NCBI GenBank assembly: GCA_963675135.1
Contig: OY776125.1
Coordinates: forward strand, 63,563,441-63,627,440
DNA: 64,000 bases
Reading direction: 5' to 3'
DNA from: Galeopsis tetrahit
Taxonomy: Eukaryota; Streptophyta; Magnoliopsida; Lamiales; Lamiaceae
Shown: positions 30,932 through 42,667 of the stretch, piece by piece
Layout: each line of letters begins with the position of its first letter
Numbering within the stretch: position 1 is the first letter of the stretch
Notes under the pieces: model-generated
Told to the model about the DNA's origin: nothing
The model's input: the letters and a program-made list of their open reading frames with translations, nothing else
Database searches by the model: none
Translations under genes and position numbers: made by a program

Positions 30932-31261
30932 GTGGTGGAAGAGGAATGGACTTGCCGCCATGAACACCGGCGGTGGCTGCTAACGCCGGCCATTTATTAT
31001 TATATTATACTTATATTTGGGAAAGAAGAAGAAGAGGTGATATATAATGAGGAGGAGGAGGAGGACTGTGGAGGCGATAAGAGAGATAAGTGTGGTGTGG
31101 TTAAGAAACGTGGCTTTCGTACTTTTCCACCTTTCTATCTTTTTTCATCCACCTTCCCTTTCTCCTTTCTTTCAATTGCCCCACCTTCACAAGAATGTAG
31201 ACATGTTACACGAGTACTCGATAATATTGACGAGCTAAGAAACGAGCAGAGCAGAGCCTAA
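30932..31261 (+). CDS. small ORF, unrecognised
   Basis: 109 codons, no known domain. It has an acidic run (EEEEEDCGGD), a basic patch (VKKRGFR) and a hydrophobic stretch (FYLFSSTFPFSFLS). A second frame (31047-31238) is also open over the same DNA, and I cannot tell which, if either, is used. The GC-richer start and the CT tract upstream resemble a plant gene leader, so this may be the first exon of a lost or short gene. Confidence 0.2.
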   Translation: MVEEEWTCRHEHRRWLLTPAIYYYIILIFGKEEEEVIYNEEEEEDCGGDKRDKCGVVKKRGFRTFPPFYLFSSTFPFSFLSIAPPSQECRHVTRVLDNIDELRNEQSRA

Positions 31262-31863
31262 TAGAAATAAAAGAAAAAAAAATTGGATATCCAGTCTAAC
31301 AAATCGAGTTCAAGTCGTTTCGTTAGTAAATCGAGTATCTAACAAGCTCGACTCATTTAACGAATAAGTTAAGCCGAGCTCGAGCCGAGTCAAGCTGAGT
31401 TTCATTTAAGTGCTCTATAAGAATGTGAAGAAAAAAAAAAGAATTGAAACGGAAAGAAAGTAGTATTATAAAGTTTAAAATAACTTTTTGTTAATGCTGT
31501 ATTAATCAAATGAGAAGAATAATAGTACAAAATAAAATATTTGTTTTTTTGTGTTTGAAAAATAATACTCCAGCATTTGATTAAATTTTAAGATTCTAGT
31601 TGAATGACATAATTAGAAATAACAATATAATAAAGGGTGAAACAAAAAAAAAAAAAAAAGGATAATCTAATTATACTATAACAACTAATCCTTTTAGATG
31701 AAGGACTAATGTAATACATTTTAAAAATAGACACGAATTTCACATCAGGATAATAATGATAACCCAATTCTACAAATAATAGTAGTAATACACTAATTAA
31801 TACCCACAAAAGGGACTTCAAATTTACACTTCAAGTGAGTTCCAACCTTCAGACAAGGAGTAT
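31262..31863. other. spacer with a decayed hAT-like CTCGAG-rich patch
   Basis: 31,270-31,395 contains CTCGACTC, GAGCTCGAGCCGAG and related motifs resembling the subterminal zone of the hAT-type element at 5.3 kb. The rest is AT-rich and probably includes the 3' region of the IRX10 gene. Confidence 0.35.
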
Positions 31864-34800
31864 TTACCAGGGTTTAAGGTCACCCACAGGTCCTTCAGTC
31901 CAGTTCAACGTCTTCTCACCAGCTTTCAAGTAAATACTCTTTTCATGTGGCAATTTACGACCCAGCCCGTTTAAAATCTGATGGAACGCATCTCTCGCTT
32001 GGGGAGGTTGTGGAAATAACATGGCCTGTTTCATCGAAGGGTTGGCAAGTACTCTCTGCTTCCTTAATATTTCATCAATTGGAATCGAGGTCAGTATCGT
32101 ATCTAGCTTAGGAACGTCTTTCTCTGCTACAAAAACACCGATATCTTCCCACGGAATAGCATCAGCAAATGGTAAAACAATGTCATCAGCAATGATAACA
32201 GGAATACACCCAAATACAACTGCCTCAACCAATCTTGGACTCCATGGTGCCCACCCAAGTGGGCATAAACAGAAGACAGCTCTCTGCATGTCTTCATAGT
32301 ACGTAGTTGGGTGTTCCGTTGAAATATCGAACAAAGGGTTGTTCTTAAAGTTCTCCCAAACTGATGCACGTGCACCTCTGCAATATCCAGGGTGGAAATC
32401 GGGGGATCAGTCAATGAAATGTTTTCCTAATTTTTAGGCTTATTGCAGCTAAAATCACCTCATTTTCGCGAATTGTAATCTAAGCTAAACTTTTTTAGTT
32501 CTAGCAAATAAAACCTCAATTTAAAATAAAATAAAGCAATCTGAACCTCTGGGCAGATTGGCTCTTTGCCTGTTTGGTAGTTTTTAGGCTGAACGACTTG
32601 CCGAGTAGGATGACACGGCAGAAACAGGCAAGAGTCAATTTGCTCAGAAGTTCAGATTGGATTTTTTTTTTCAATTGAAGTTTTATTTGCCAAAACTCAA
32701 AGTTTAGATTAGATTCCAATTTGTGAAAAAATGATGATTTTAGCAGCAATTAAACCTAGTTTTGATTAGAATTTATACAAATGAAGGACAAGAGAGCTCC
32801 ACAAGCATTGAGTTGAAGAAGAATCAGAACAAATTAAAACATCCAAAATATTCAAGGTAACGAGACATACCTTGCATAATAACCGCCTTCAGGGTCATTT
32901 CCGACATCGTAAAATAAACCTCGGAAGTAAACAAATATGGACCTAGGGGTGGTAGGAGAAATTAGATGTGCCTGCATTTTCTGAGGAGGAGCGTATGGAG
33001 GAACTATGATCGAGCCATCCTTTAAGCAAACATGGTTGCGTTGTCCAAAAGTCTGAACCAAGGTAGCTCGCTTGAGCAATGAAAGAATTCCTCTCTCAAT
33101 CGCTTTTTCTTCCTGCAAGAAAATGTTGTCAAACAACTTAATTTAAGGTAGCATTAAGAGTTTTTACCTACTTCCCAATTTGTAAGAAAAGGTTCGATAA
33201 AAAAGGGGTTAATTACAAAATAAATCACGTCTTTTTCACGATTTTTCAATTACATTCATAAAATTTGCAAACTTTCAAATTGCTGCAATTACTCTAAAAT
33301 GGTAAGGGGAGACCGTTTGGTGTTAGGTCACAAGTAGTATACGCAGGAGTTGAGTCATAAGTTGCCGGAAAATAGTCATATGATATAATTGCAATATTTA
33401 AATATCTGTGTATCAAATTGCAAAATTTAAAAACACATGTCGTAATTGGAAAAAGGTGAAAATGATGTGAATTTTAATGCAATTAACCCCCCCCCCCCCC
33501 CCCCCCCCCCCAAAAAAAGTCTGAAAGAACAGATGGGAACTACATGAAATTAATTGATAGAGAGAGGATATAATGAGACCTCTTACCAGATAGTGAAAGC
33601 AAGCCCCAAAATCATGAGGCACAATAAAGAAGTGATCAGCCCCTTCAGTTCTATTCCAGTAAGGCCAGTTGGATGAGATTAGCTGTATAGCACTCCTCAT
33701 CATACGTGGTGATTTGAACGGTAAGGGGAGACCGTTTGGTGTGAGATCACAAGTAGTATACACAGGTGTGTAGAACCAATCTGCCTCTTCGGGATTGAGA
33801 GTACGAACAGGACTTGACACAAGGAAACGGTGCATGAAAATCTCTGCAGCAAACATATGGGTGAGGCATCTCGGGTCTTTCTGTAAAATCTTCTTGTTGT
33901 ACTTGCTGGGAAGCTCATAAACAAACACTTTCAACCTTCCTACTGGATCATCCTCCAACACATCACCAGCACTGCCTAAAATTTGAACGTTCAACTAAGA
34001 AACATGAGTACATTTTGCAAATATTATAACAAGTGAAGTATCATCAATAGATTAAATTTATAGAAATTTAATCTTCGAAGTAATTAGGGACAAATTGATG
34101 GTTACATTGTTAGTAATTTGCTCTAATCTTGGAATAAGTAGGGACAAAAAATGATTGTTATTTGATGAATGTTGAAATGATTGAGGAAAAATGATTATGG
34201 GAAGGGATGTAGTTAATCAAAATTGGGTAATGATTAACTTATTTTGAGTCTCACTACCTTGTACGAAGTATGATGAAGGAGAATTGATCATCTTTAATTT
34301 TCATTAACCACCACAATTACTCATGTTCATTCTCATTACCATTCCATTGATTAGATTTGAACAAAGCTTTTTCCATTAGGTTCATTACAAACACAAGTTG
34401 TTACTCACACAACTAAATGTAACATACTTGGTAACAATTATATAAAAATATTATCAATATGATATGTATTGATGTTGATGTATGTAATTCACATAATACT
34501 AGTAGTTAATCGAAGTCTCATAAGAATAAACAATTGAAAAAAAATAGTATTGTTTGACAGAATATTAATGCTCAAATGACATTGTTATATCCTTACTTTT
34601 CCTTTTTCAAATTTCATTTCATCCAATTGAGTTATGAGCCCTTTGAGATCCCCACACACATGATGGAGAATGAATAATGGACACAAAGGGCCTATATATT
34701 TGATCCATTATTTCATAAACATATCAGAAGGAACCTTTATTGTGCACCATTTTGTATAAATGAAATTTTACATAGAGGCTTTGTTAACAGCTATTTCAAA

Positions 34801-35316
34801 ATTGAAGACTGAGCTCCTTTAGATGCAAGTATTTGAAATCTTCAACAGTAAATCCACTCTCCTAGTGGTTAGGATCTATATACCATCTAATGGATTTGAA
34901 ATTCATCACACCAATTTATGAACTATTTTGAGTGATGTGGATGGATTTAAAATGCACTCTAATTCCATTTCAAATCCCTCAATCCAAACCAACCCTAATT
35001 TACAAACATGTAGCTTCAAGGTGTAAACTGATGGCACAAGAGTTGAACACATTGAATGAACATATGAAGCTCCACAACATAAAGTTAGACAAAGCAGCCA
35101 AATGCATCCCAAATCTAGCATGAAAAGTGACCAATACTAAGGAAATCCATTCAAGCAATATGCAGGAAAAAAAAAAACAGGAAAAGGCGACGGAGAAACG
35201 AGATTCCTACCGGAGATCCTCTCAGTTTTTTGAGCTCTGTGGAACTTGAAAGCTCCAATCCTGGAACAAAACAAAAAATAAAGTAGCAGGGCAAATACCC
35301 ATCTATGATTCCGCAT
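31864..35316 (-). CDS. IRX10: IRX10-type glucuronoxylan xylosyltransferase (GT47)
   Basis: Four exons, minus strand: 35316-35211, 33975-33587, 33112-32871 and 32377-31864. All borders are GT-AG and phases match, giving 416 residues, as in Arabidopsis IRX10/IRX10-L. The start is the ATG at 35316; upstream in-frame codons reach only a GTG. Residues about 5-22 (WVFALLLYFLFCSRIGAF) are a signal peptide or anchor for the Golgi. The exostosin/GT47 domain follows: LKVFVYELPSKYNKKIL, CLTHMFAAEIFMHRFL, NPEEADWFYTPVYTTCDLTP, TEGADHFFIVPHDFGACFHY, RSIFVYFRGLFYDVGNDPEG, CLCPLGWAPWSPRLVEAV and FGCIPVIIADDIVLPF. The family extends the beta-1,4-xylan backbone in secondary walls together with IRX9/IRX14-type proteins. 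No damage is seen. Introns 1-3 are about 1,235, 474 and 493 bp. Paralogue assignment (IRX10 versus IRX10-L) is not certain. Confidence 0.96.
33301..33350. repeat. copy of IRX10 exon 2 sequence inside intron 2
   Basis: About 50 bp (GGTAAGGGGAGACCGTTTGG onward) matches exon 2 at 33720-33769 in the same orientation with roughly four to six mismatches. Flanking sequence is unrelated. Confidence 0.9.
33487..33511. repeat. poly(C) tract
   Basis: 25 consecutive C on plus (G on the transcribed strand) in IRX10 intron 2, followed by A7. Its length may be unreliable in sequencing. Confidence 0.95.
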
Positions 35317-36640
35317 TTTCACACTTCCCACAAGGAAAGTCCCCTCTCTTTGTTCACCGAATCAACAAATTAGTACAAATCCAGATAGGGCCGAGAAAAG
35401 GCCAAGATTTTGCCCCAAAAAATATCAATCTGCCTCAAGAAACAAACATACAACTTTGAATTCAGAAACAGAAACAGAAACAGAGACGAGAGAGAGAGTG
35501 GTTGCAAGGAAGGGATTTTTACTTCAAAACTAGAGAGCACCAAAAAAAAAATCAAAAGTGAAGAAGATTTCTCGAAAGTTGATTGATTTAGGAAAAGGGA
35601 ATGGTTTGAGGAATGGAGAGCAGATGCCTCATGCCTGTTCGTATTTTTCTGGATTTTACCATTAATTTCCAATCAGCGCTTTACTGTGTAAATAATTACT
35701 AAGAGAGATAGAGTAAAGTAATTAAAAAAATCATGTGAAAAAAATAAGAAAAATGTAATTAAAAAAATATTTTAAAAATAAATAATTTAAGTAAATATAT
35801 TAAATTTTTTGAATTTTTTTTAGAGAAAATTAGATTTGAAATTTTAAAAAATTAATTATTCAGAAATAAATCAATTAAAATAATCATATAAAAATTCAAA
35901 AATCAATTAAAGTTAAATAAAATTGTAAAAAAATTTAATAAATCGTAAAAAATCAATTAAATTAAAAAAAATCAATTAAAATGTAAGAATTCGAATTAAT
36001 CTAAAAATATAAATAGAATCTAAAAAAAATATTTTAAAAAATCACCTAAATCTTCAAAATTAATTATTTTAAAAATAAATCTTTTAAAATTAATTAAAGC
36101 TAAAAATAATTTATTTAATTAATTTTGAAGATTTAGTTATCTTTTTTAATATTTTTAAATTTTATTTAGCTTTAATTTATTTTTATAGATTTTTTTTAAT
36201 TTTAATTTTTTTTTAAATTGAGGTGATTTTTCTTTATTTTATTTATTTTTCAATTTTTTTAATCCTGTTGTTTTTAATTCAATTATTTTAAAAAAAATTA
36301 TATTTGTCTTTTGCATTATTTTCTTTATTTTAAATTTTTCTATTTGTCTTTGCATTATTTTGATGAGCTTCTTCAATGCTTCACAAATGTTAAGTCTTGT
36401 GTCTGGATTTCATAATTCATACTTCATAATTTCTCAATTTTTTTTTTCATTCTAATAGTTTTTTCAATGAGTTCTTCAAGTCACTTGTCTTTATTTGTAT
36501 TTCCCTTCAATTGAATCTTCATATCTTTATACACTTAATCAATCTACAACTTCTAAATATGTAAGCTATTAGACTTGTCAACTCTATTCAGAAAAATGAT
36601 ATGAAGAAACTATATCTCAACAAGTAGGTTGCAAAATTAC
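35317..36640. other. IRX10 upstream region and extreme AT-rich spacer
   Basis: 35,317-35,690 is the probable leader and promoter of IRX10 (GA-rich tract near 35,480-35,500). From 35,700 to 36,350 the sequence is very AT-rich low-complexity DNA with repeated AATTAAAAAAATCAATT-like stretches on both strands. No gene. Confidence 0.6.
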
Positions 36641-36721
36641 TTTTTTTTAGGAGAAAGAAAGGGGGAAAGATAAAAACCAAGAATGCCTATGTTTCGACCC
36701 ACCTCTAAACTTTCAAGAGAA

Positions 36722-39700
36722 CTACTCCATCTTAGTCGTGTGAAAGGGTACACAGTACACCGCACTTTGCGCTAGCCTGTGCGCCTTTTCATTTTTGGCC
36801 CGAGGGAGGTGACAAAGTTTGCACACTACAAACTCCAACGAGAGTTGCCTAATCTTGGATGCCTTCCTGAATTCAGGGCCAGCTCCCCTCTTACCTCCCT
36901 CAATAAGCTGCAAGGCTTGCAACGAGTCTGGTCTTAAGATGATCTCTAAAAAACCCATTTGTCGTGCCTCCATAAGTCCTGTCCATATCGCTTCTAGCTC
37001 GGCCCCTAAGGGGCTACGATGGGGAGGAATGATTTTAGAAAAAGAGTGGGTAATATTTCTGGTAGTATGGTAAATAACACCCCCAATTCCAAATTTTCTA
37101 GCTTCAGCGTTGAATGCTGCGTCCGTTTCTACACAAAGCCAATCATGTCCATAGCCGTCATCCACACAAAAGCCATCAACTTTCATCTTTTTACTGTTTT
37201 GACTCATCTCATTTTTTTGGAAACTTCGAAGATAACCAAGCACTCTATCCACAATCCTAACATTAAGATGCCCATGCATAATTTTGGGATCATGCAAAAC
37301 CCTACATCTTTCACGCCATATTCCCATGCAATCATAATGATATCTTCATGTGGATGACATGTTATGCGATAAAAAAAGGAAAGACAAAAGTTGCAAAGAT
37401 GTCAAATGAGCTCCATTTTTAATCACCTGATCCATTCTCATTTCTCTCCATATATGTCGAACCTTATGGCATTGAAAGATGGCATGGTTCGTGTTTGGCA
37501 TAGAAACTCCACAAAGACCACAAACGGGAAAAACTTGGATGTGTCTCATAGCGAGATTTCCTTCTGTTGCAATTAATTCTTGGCAAAGTTTCCATCAAAA
37601 TATCTTAATCTTTGGTGGCACATTCAAATTCCAAATCTTGTTCCACCAAAGATGTGTTTCAGAATTATCCGAAGAGGTTGGTGTGTCATTGTATGGTCGG
37701 GACATAAGCCTAACAACTCTATATCCGGATTTCACTGAATATTGCCCACTTGGTTCATGAACCCAGAATCTTCTATTCTCTCCATCCACATCCCCAAATT
37801 CCGTTCTGAGAATTGCCTCCGCCTCAAAAGGAAGAAACCCTATTCTGATAATATCTTCTCTCCACTGTCTATCTTGTGTAAGAAGGTTTGAGACTGAAAT
37901 CCCATCATCAATGTTAGATCGAATTACTCCATCATTTAGGCCTTGCACCCAGGCATGTTTCCTCAAAGTAATAGTTTTGCCATTTCCAATTAGCCAACGA
38001 ACTCCTCTGTTAAGCAATTCTCTGCTTCCACACAAGGATCTCCAGACAAAAGATGAATTGCTTCCAATTTGTGCATTCATAACATCATCATGCTTGAAAT
38101 ATCTTGCCTTAAAAACTTTTGTGATAAGAGAATTCGGATTATCAATGAATCTCCACATCTGTTTTGCCAGGAGAGCTTGGTTGAAAATATACATCTGTCT
38201 AAAGCCCAATCCTCCATCCTTCTTTTGTTTGCACAAGCTGTCCCAATTTTTCCAATGGATCTTCTTTGCACCCTCTTTATCCCCCCACCAGAAATTTGTT
38301 ATCAAATAGTCGATTTGAGAGCAAATTTGGATTGGAATCCGAAAGCATGACATAACATACGTAGGGATCTCCTGTAGTACTGATTTAATCAACACCTCCT
38401 TTCCTCCCTCAGAAAAATCCTTGTTCTTCCAATTGTCAATCTTTTGCTTGATCCTATCTATCAAGTAAGAGAACTGCATTCTCTTTCCTTTCAAACAGAA
38501 GGTTGGAAGTCCAAGATAAACCTGATGTCCTTGAGTAACCCTAATTTCTAGGGTATTCTTTACAAAATTCTAATTGCCATCCAACGTATTGGGACTAAAG
38601 CAGATGGTTGACTTCTCAAAGTTCACTCTTTGTCCTGTAACCTTTTCATAATCATCCAGAATGCTCTGAATCTCCTTTGCATTTTCCTGTGTTTCTTGAC
38701 AAAAGATGATGTTATCATCCGCAAATAGAAGATATGTGATAATCGGGGCTCCTCTACCAATTTTAATTCCTTCAATCTTTCCTTCTGCTGCCTTCTGATT
38801 GATGTAATTAGATAGACCTTCTGCACATAATACAAATAAAAATGGGGAGAGAGGATCTCCCTGTCTCAGTCCTATCGAAGGCTTGATGTTTCCAACCAGC
38901 TCATTATTCGGCTTGAAAGTGTATGAAACTGACGATACACATTTCATAATCAACTCAATCATCTTCCTTGAAAAACCCATTTTCTCCATTTGATCTTTGA
39001 GAAAACTTCATTATATTCTGTCATAGGCTTTACTCATGTCAAGCTTTAAAGCTGCATATCCCTTCGTACTTTTGTTGTTTCTAATCCAATGCATACATTC
39101 AAAGCTTATAAGCACATTATCAATAATCTGCCTATTTTGAACAAAGGCACTTTGCTGCTCATTCACAATCCTAGGCATGATTGTTTTTCAATCGATTTGC
39201 TATAACTTTGGCCGCTATTCTATAGCAAACATTACTCAGACTGATAAGCCGAAAATCTGTAAGAGAATCCGGATTTTTAACCTTAGGAATCAGAGTGATG
39301 GCCATCAAATTCCAGTCCTCCATGCCATCTTTTGAATTAAGAACTCTCAGAATTTCATTAGTCACCTTGGATCCAACTGAATCCCAGAATTCCTGAAAGA
39401 ATTTTGCATTGAACCCATCCAGACCAAGAGCTTTGTTTGGATTAAGCTCAGAAAACAGCCTTTTCCACTTCTTTAGGACTAAAGTCTTGATCAAGGAAGG
39501 AATTCATTTGTTGTGACACTGATTTCTTTGTGAGTCTAGTAATTCCTTCAATTGATTCCACAGATGGATTGGTTGATTTATACAAATCCTCATAAAACTC
39601 CTGCATAAGATTACTAATGCCCTCCTTAGTTTCTACCCATTCTCCCATCTGGTTTTTGAGTTTGTGTATGGCATTGATATTTTTCCTCTCCGTAGCTCTT

Positions 39701-40766
39701 CTATGAAAGTATGTGGTATTTTTGTCCCCATTCTTCATCCAGTTCGTCCTAGCTCGTTGATGCCGCAATACTTCATGTTGGGATTGCGGCTTTTCTAACT
39801 CACCTTCCATTGTATTGCACTCCTCGCTTCTCCCATCTATATCAACCCTCTAAATTTCTGAAAGAAGAGTCTTGATTCTTTTCTCAAAGCTTCCAATTTC
39901 ACTTGCAGCCCACTTAGCCATCTCAATTCCACAATTATGAAGCAAAGATGGTAGATGTTCATGTCCTGAAGCCCTCTTCCAGAAACCAGATTTTTGTGAT
40001 TTTCTTCCTAAAGCCAGGCATTCTCAAACATAAAAGGCTTTCCTCCCACTACCTTCCATCTCAGGCCCTGCTTATAGATATGAAGTTTTATGACCCTGTG
40101 ATCAAAACCAAACCAATGGAGATTTTCCACTTTGTGTCTGTGAAACCCTTCAATCCACTATGGTGTTGCAAGGAACCTATCCAGCATCTCTTTAATAAGA
40201 TGATTAGCCTTCCTTTTGTTAATCCAAGTATGAATAGGACCACAAAATCCCAGATCATGTATACCTAAGGAATTGATAGTTTCTCTAAATTTATTCATAT
40301 TGCTCTTAACCAATCCTTGTAGTATCCCCCCTTGCTTCTCAGATGTATTAAAATCTCCTCCCACCACCCACGGTTTGTTGGGAGGGTGTGATTGTCTAAT
40401 TCTATTGAGAAGTTGTAAAGATGATTGTCTAAGATGAGGATTAGGATTTCCTAAGAAACCAGTAAATTGCCAATCCAAGTGTTGACTTCTAACAGAAATA
40501 TCAATGTGTCCACTGGAGTAAGAACTTAAAGTAGCATTCACTTCATTTTTTGGTAAGAGAATCAAGCCACCACATGTGCCAACAGGGTCAACATCAAAAC
40601 AAAAATCAAAATGTAACAAGCTTTGCCAAATCTTGGCTATCCTAGAAGGCAGTCTAGATTCCATAATAAACAAAACACAGGGGTTATATAGGGCATTAAT
40701 CTGCCTAAGTCTACTGAATGCATTTGGCCCCCTTAGTCTGCGTGCATTCCAACATTCAACAATCAT
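36722..40766 (-). pseudogene. LINE ORF2: endonuclease, reverse transcriptase, zf-RVT, RNase H
   Basis: Frames in order: 40766-40158 APE-type endonuclease (WNARRLRGPNAFSRLR, MESRLP, WVVGGDFNTSEKQGG); 39810-39448 linker (ARTNWMKNGDKNTTYFHRRA); 39494-39171 RT N-terminal part (GLDGFNAKFFQEFW, TLIPKVKNPDSLTDFRLISL); 38989-38570 RT core (GLRQGDPLSPFLFVLCAEGL, LLFADDNIIF: catalytic FADD kept); 38494-37595 RT thumb; 37549-37346 zf-RVT (CGLCGVSMPNTNHAIFQCHK); 37327-36722 RNase H of the RVT_3 type (VETDAAFNAEARKFGIGGVI, PLGAELEAIWTGL, RPDSLQAL). At least five breaks separate the pieces. The C-terminal RNase H is a documented acquisition of a branch of plant L1 elements. Confidence 0.9.
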
Positions 40767-40798
40767 TTGCGCAAGCGGAGCTAGTATTCACCAGACTC

Positions 40799-42455
40799 TA
40801 ATTCAGATGGAATTTACACATTTTTTATGCACATGTGAAGCTCATTTTTAGTGCGATTTTAGTGATTTATGAGTTAATTATCATTGTTTTGGTCGAAATA
40901 AGAGAAAGGTAGTGTTTTGTCGATTTTGTAGGTAAAACGATGGAATTTGGGAGTAAAACACCTACCACAAATCATTTGATCGGAAATACGAGTGCACCAT
41001 TGGATCCAGCTCGAAAAATGGAGTGGGATAGCAAAACGAATCGATTTGATCGGAGGTCGGAAGCTCAAGATACGGAGGGACGAAGTTGGAGGATGAAAAC
41101 GAAGGACGGAGGAGCCAATACGAAGTATTGGCCCGGCCGAGTGGCATCGCTCGCCCGGCCGGGCGGCCAAGCCATTTAAAATTGCCAAAGTCGAAGGTTT
41201 GGCCCGGCCGGGCGGAATCACTCGCCCGACTGGGCGATAAATGCTAGAATTTTGGCCACTTACGAAGTTATGGCCCGGCCGGGCGGCATCACTCGCCCGA
41301 CCGGGCGACCGAACAAGCAAATACACCCTCCATTTACGAAACTTCTACCCGGCCGGGCGGCACCACTCGCCCGGCCGGGCCACTTGCCCCCTGTTCGCGC
41401 AAATTTTCACCAACACTCCCACCCGGCCGGGCCAACCCATTTTCGGTGCCAAACTTGTATTTTCTCCATTTTCAAGGAACCTACTTGCAATTTTTACACC
41501 CAAACCCTACCCCAACACTATAAATACCTCCATTCTTAAATTCAAAACCATCTTACCCATTTCTCAAGAAGTCCTAGGCACCATTAGCTTTGGAATTTCA
41601 TTTCTCACCATACAATAGTCTAAGCTTTCTTTTCCTTTCACTTTTTATTGCTTTTATCTTAGTTTTCTTTGTAGTTGGATTATGTTGTTGATTGGCTAGA
41701 ACACTTTTGGTTCTAGAGTCTTGTAAACACTTTTTTTGAAGTCTATGAATTAATGTTTTGCTTATTTGGTGGTTGTGTGGCTTAATTCTATTTGAATGCT
41801 TGGTTTATATTGAAAAACATGTCATTAGTGTACAATAGTGATATGTTAATCTTAGTTAATTGAAATTGGATTGAGAAATCTCTTTTGATTAATTGATTGC
41901 AAACATTTGACCTAATTTTATTGTGAGATTGAAAGATGATCAATGATTAGGAAGATGTGTGATGATCATAGGAGCTTGATTGGGTTTTATGATGCAATTT
42001 AGGTAGAGATACTAAGTTGTGTGATATTTCTCTTGGATTATTTGGATTGATAGGACTTTTAATTCATTATTTTGTGATCAATCTTATAGACAAAGCATAA
42101 ACACCACTTAAGTAGATAGTTAATCATATATGGATTCACTAGTATTGCATGTGCTTTAGAACCTACTTTCTCTTAATTGAGTTTTAACCGTATCTTTCTC
42201 GTTTTGTGATTTGCATGAACACTTGTTGATCAATTTCTATATTACTCGTTTAATTATCTATTTGTGACGTTTGGGTAGATAATTAGGGGTAATTTCACAC
42301 TACAAACTTTTCGATCGCCGTCTATTTAAAATTCAATCGACAAACTCCACTTTTACACTACACCTCTCCGTGGGATCGACCTCGTACTTATCACACTACA
42401 ATATACGTCGTATACTTGCGGTTGTGTATTTTGGTGTTGCATAATACGTGAATCA
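40799..42455 (+). repeat. Athila 5' LTR
   Basis: 1,657 bp. Compared with the 3' LTR it has more of the GC-rich palindromic cluster but lacks a roughly 70-bp segment (about 50,705-50,775 of the right copy). It ends GTGAATCA. Confidence 0.93.
41126..41435. repeat. GCCCGGCCGGGC palindrome cluster in the Athila LTR
   Basis: About nine copies of GCCCGGCCGGGC or one-base variants in 310 bp, many followed by GGCATCACTCGCCC. It is strongly CpG-rich in otherwise AT-rich DNA. A reduced set occurs in the 3' LTR at about 50,305-50,570. Confidence 0.9.
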
Positions 42456-42461
42456 AGTTTA

Positions 42462-42479
42462 TGGCGCCGCTGCCGGGGA
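42462..42479 (+). promoter_or_regulatory. Athila primer-binding site (tRNA-Asp type)
   Basis: TGGCGCCGCTGCCGGGGA begins six bases after the LTR end; this is the characteristic Athila priming sequence. Confidence 0.93.
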
Positions 42480-42667
42480 GGTTTTGTAGTTCTAGAGTGT
42501 AGGTTGATAGAGTTTTAGTCTAGACACTTTATTTGCTTTCCTTATCTCCAAAAATCCCAAAAATATTTGTGTTTGTTATTTCTTAGTTTACTTGCAATTC
42601 TCGCTCTCTTTTGAATACTTGATAGGCATGACTTATGATCACGCACTCTAGGAGGAACCATTAAGAA

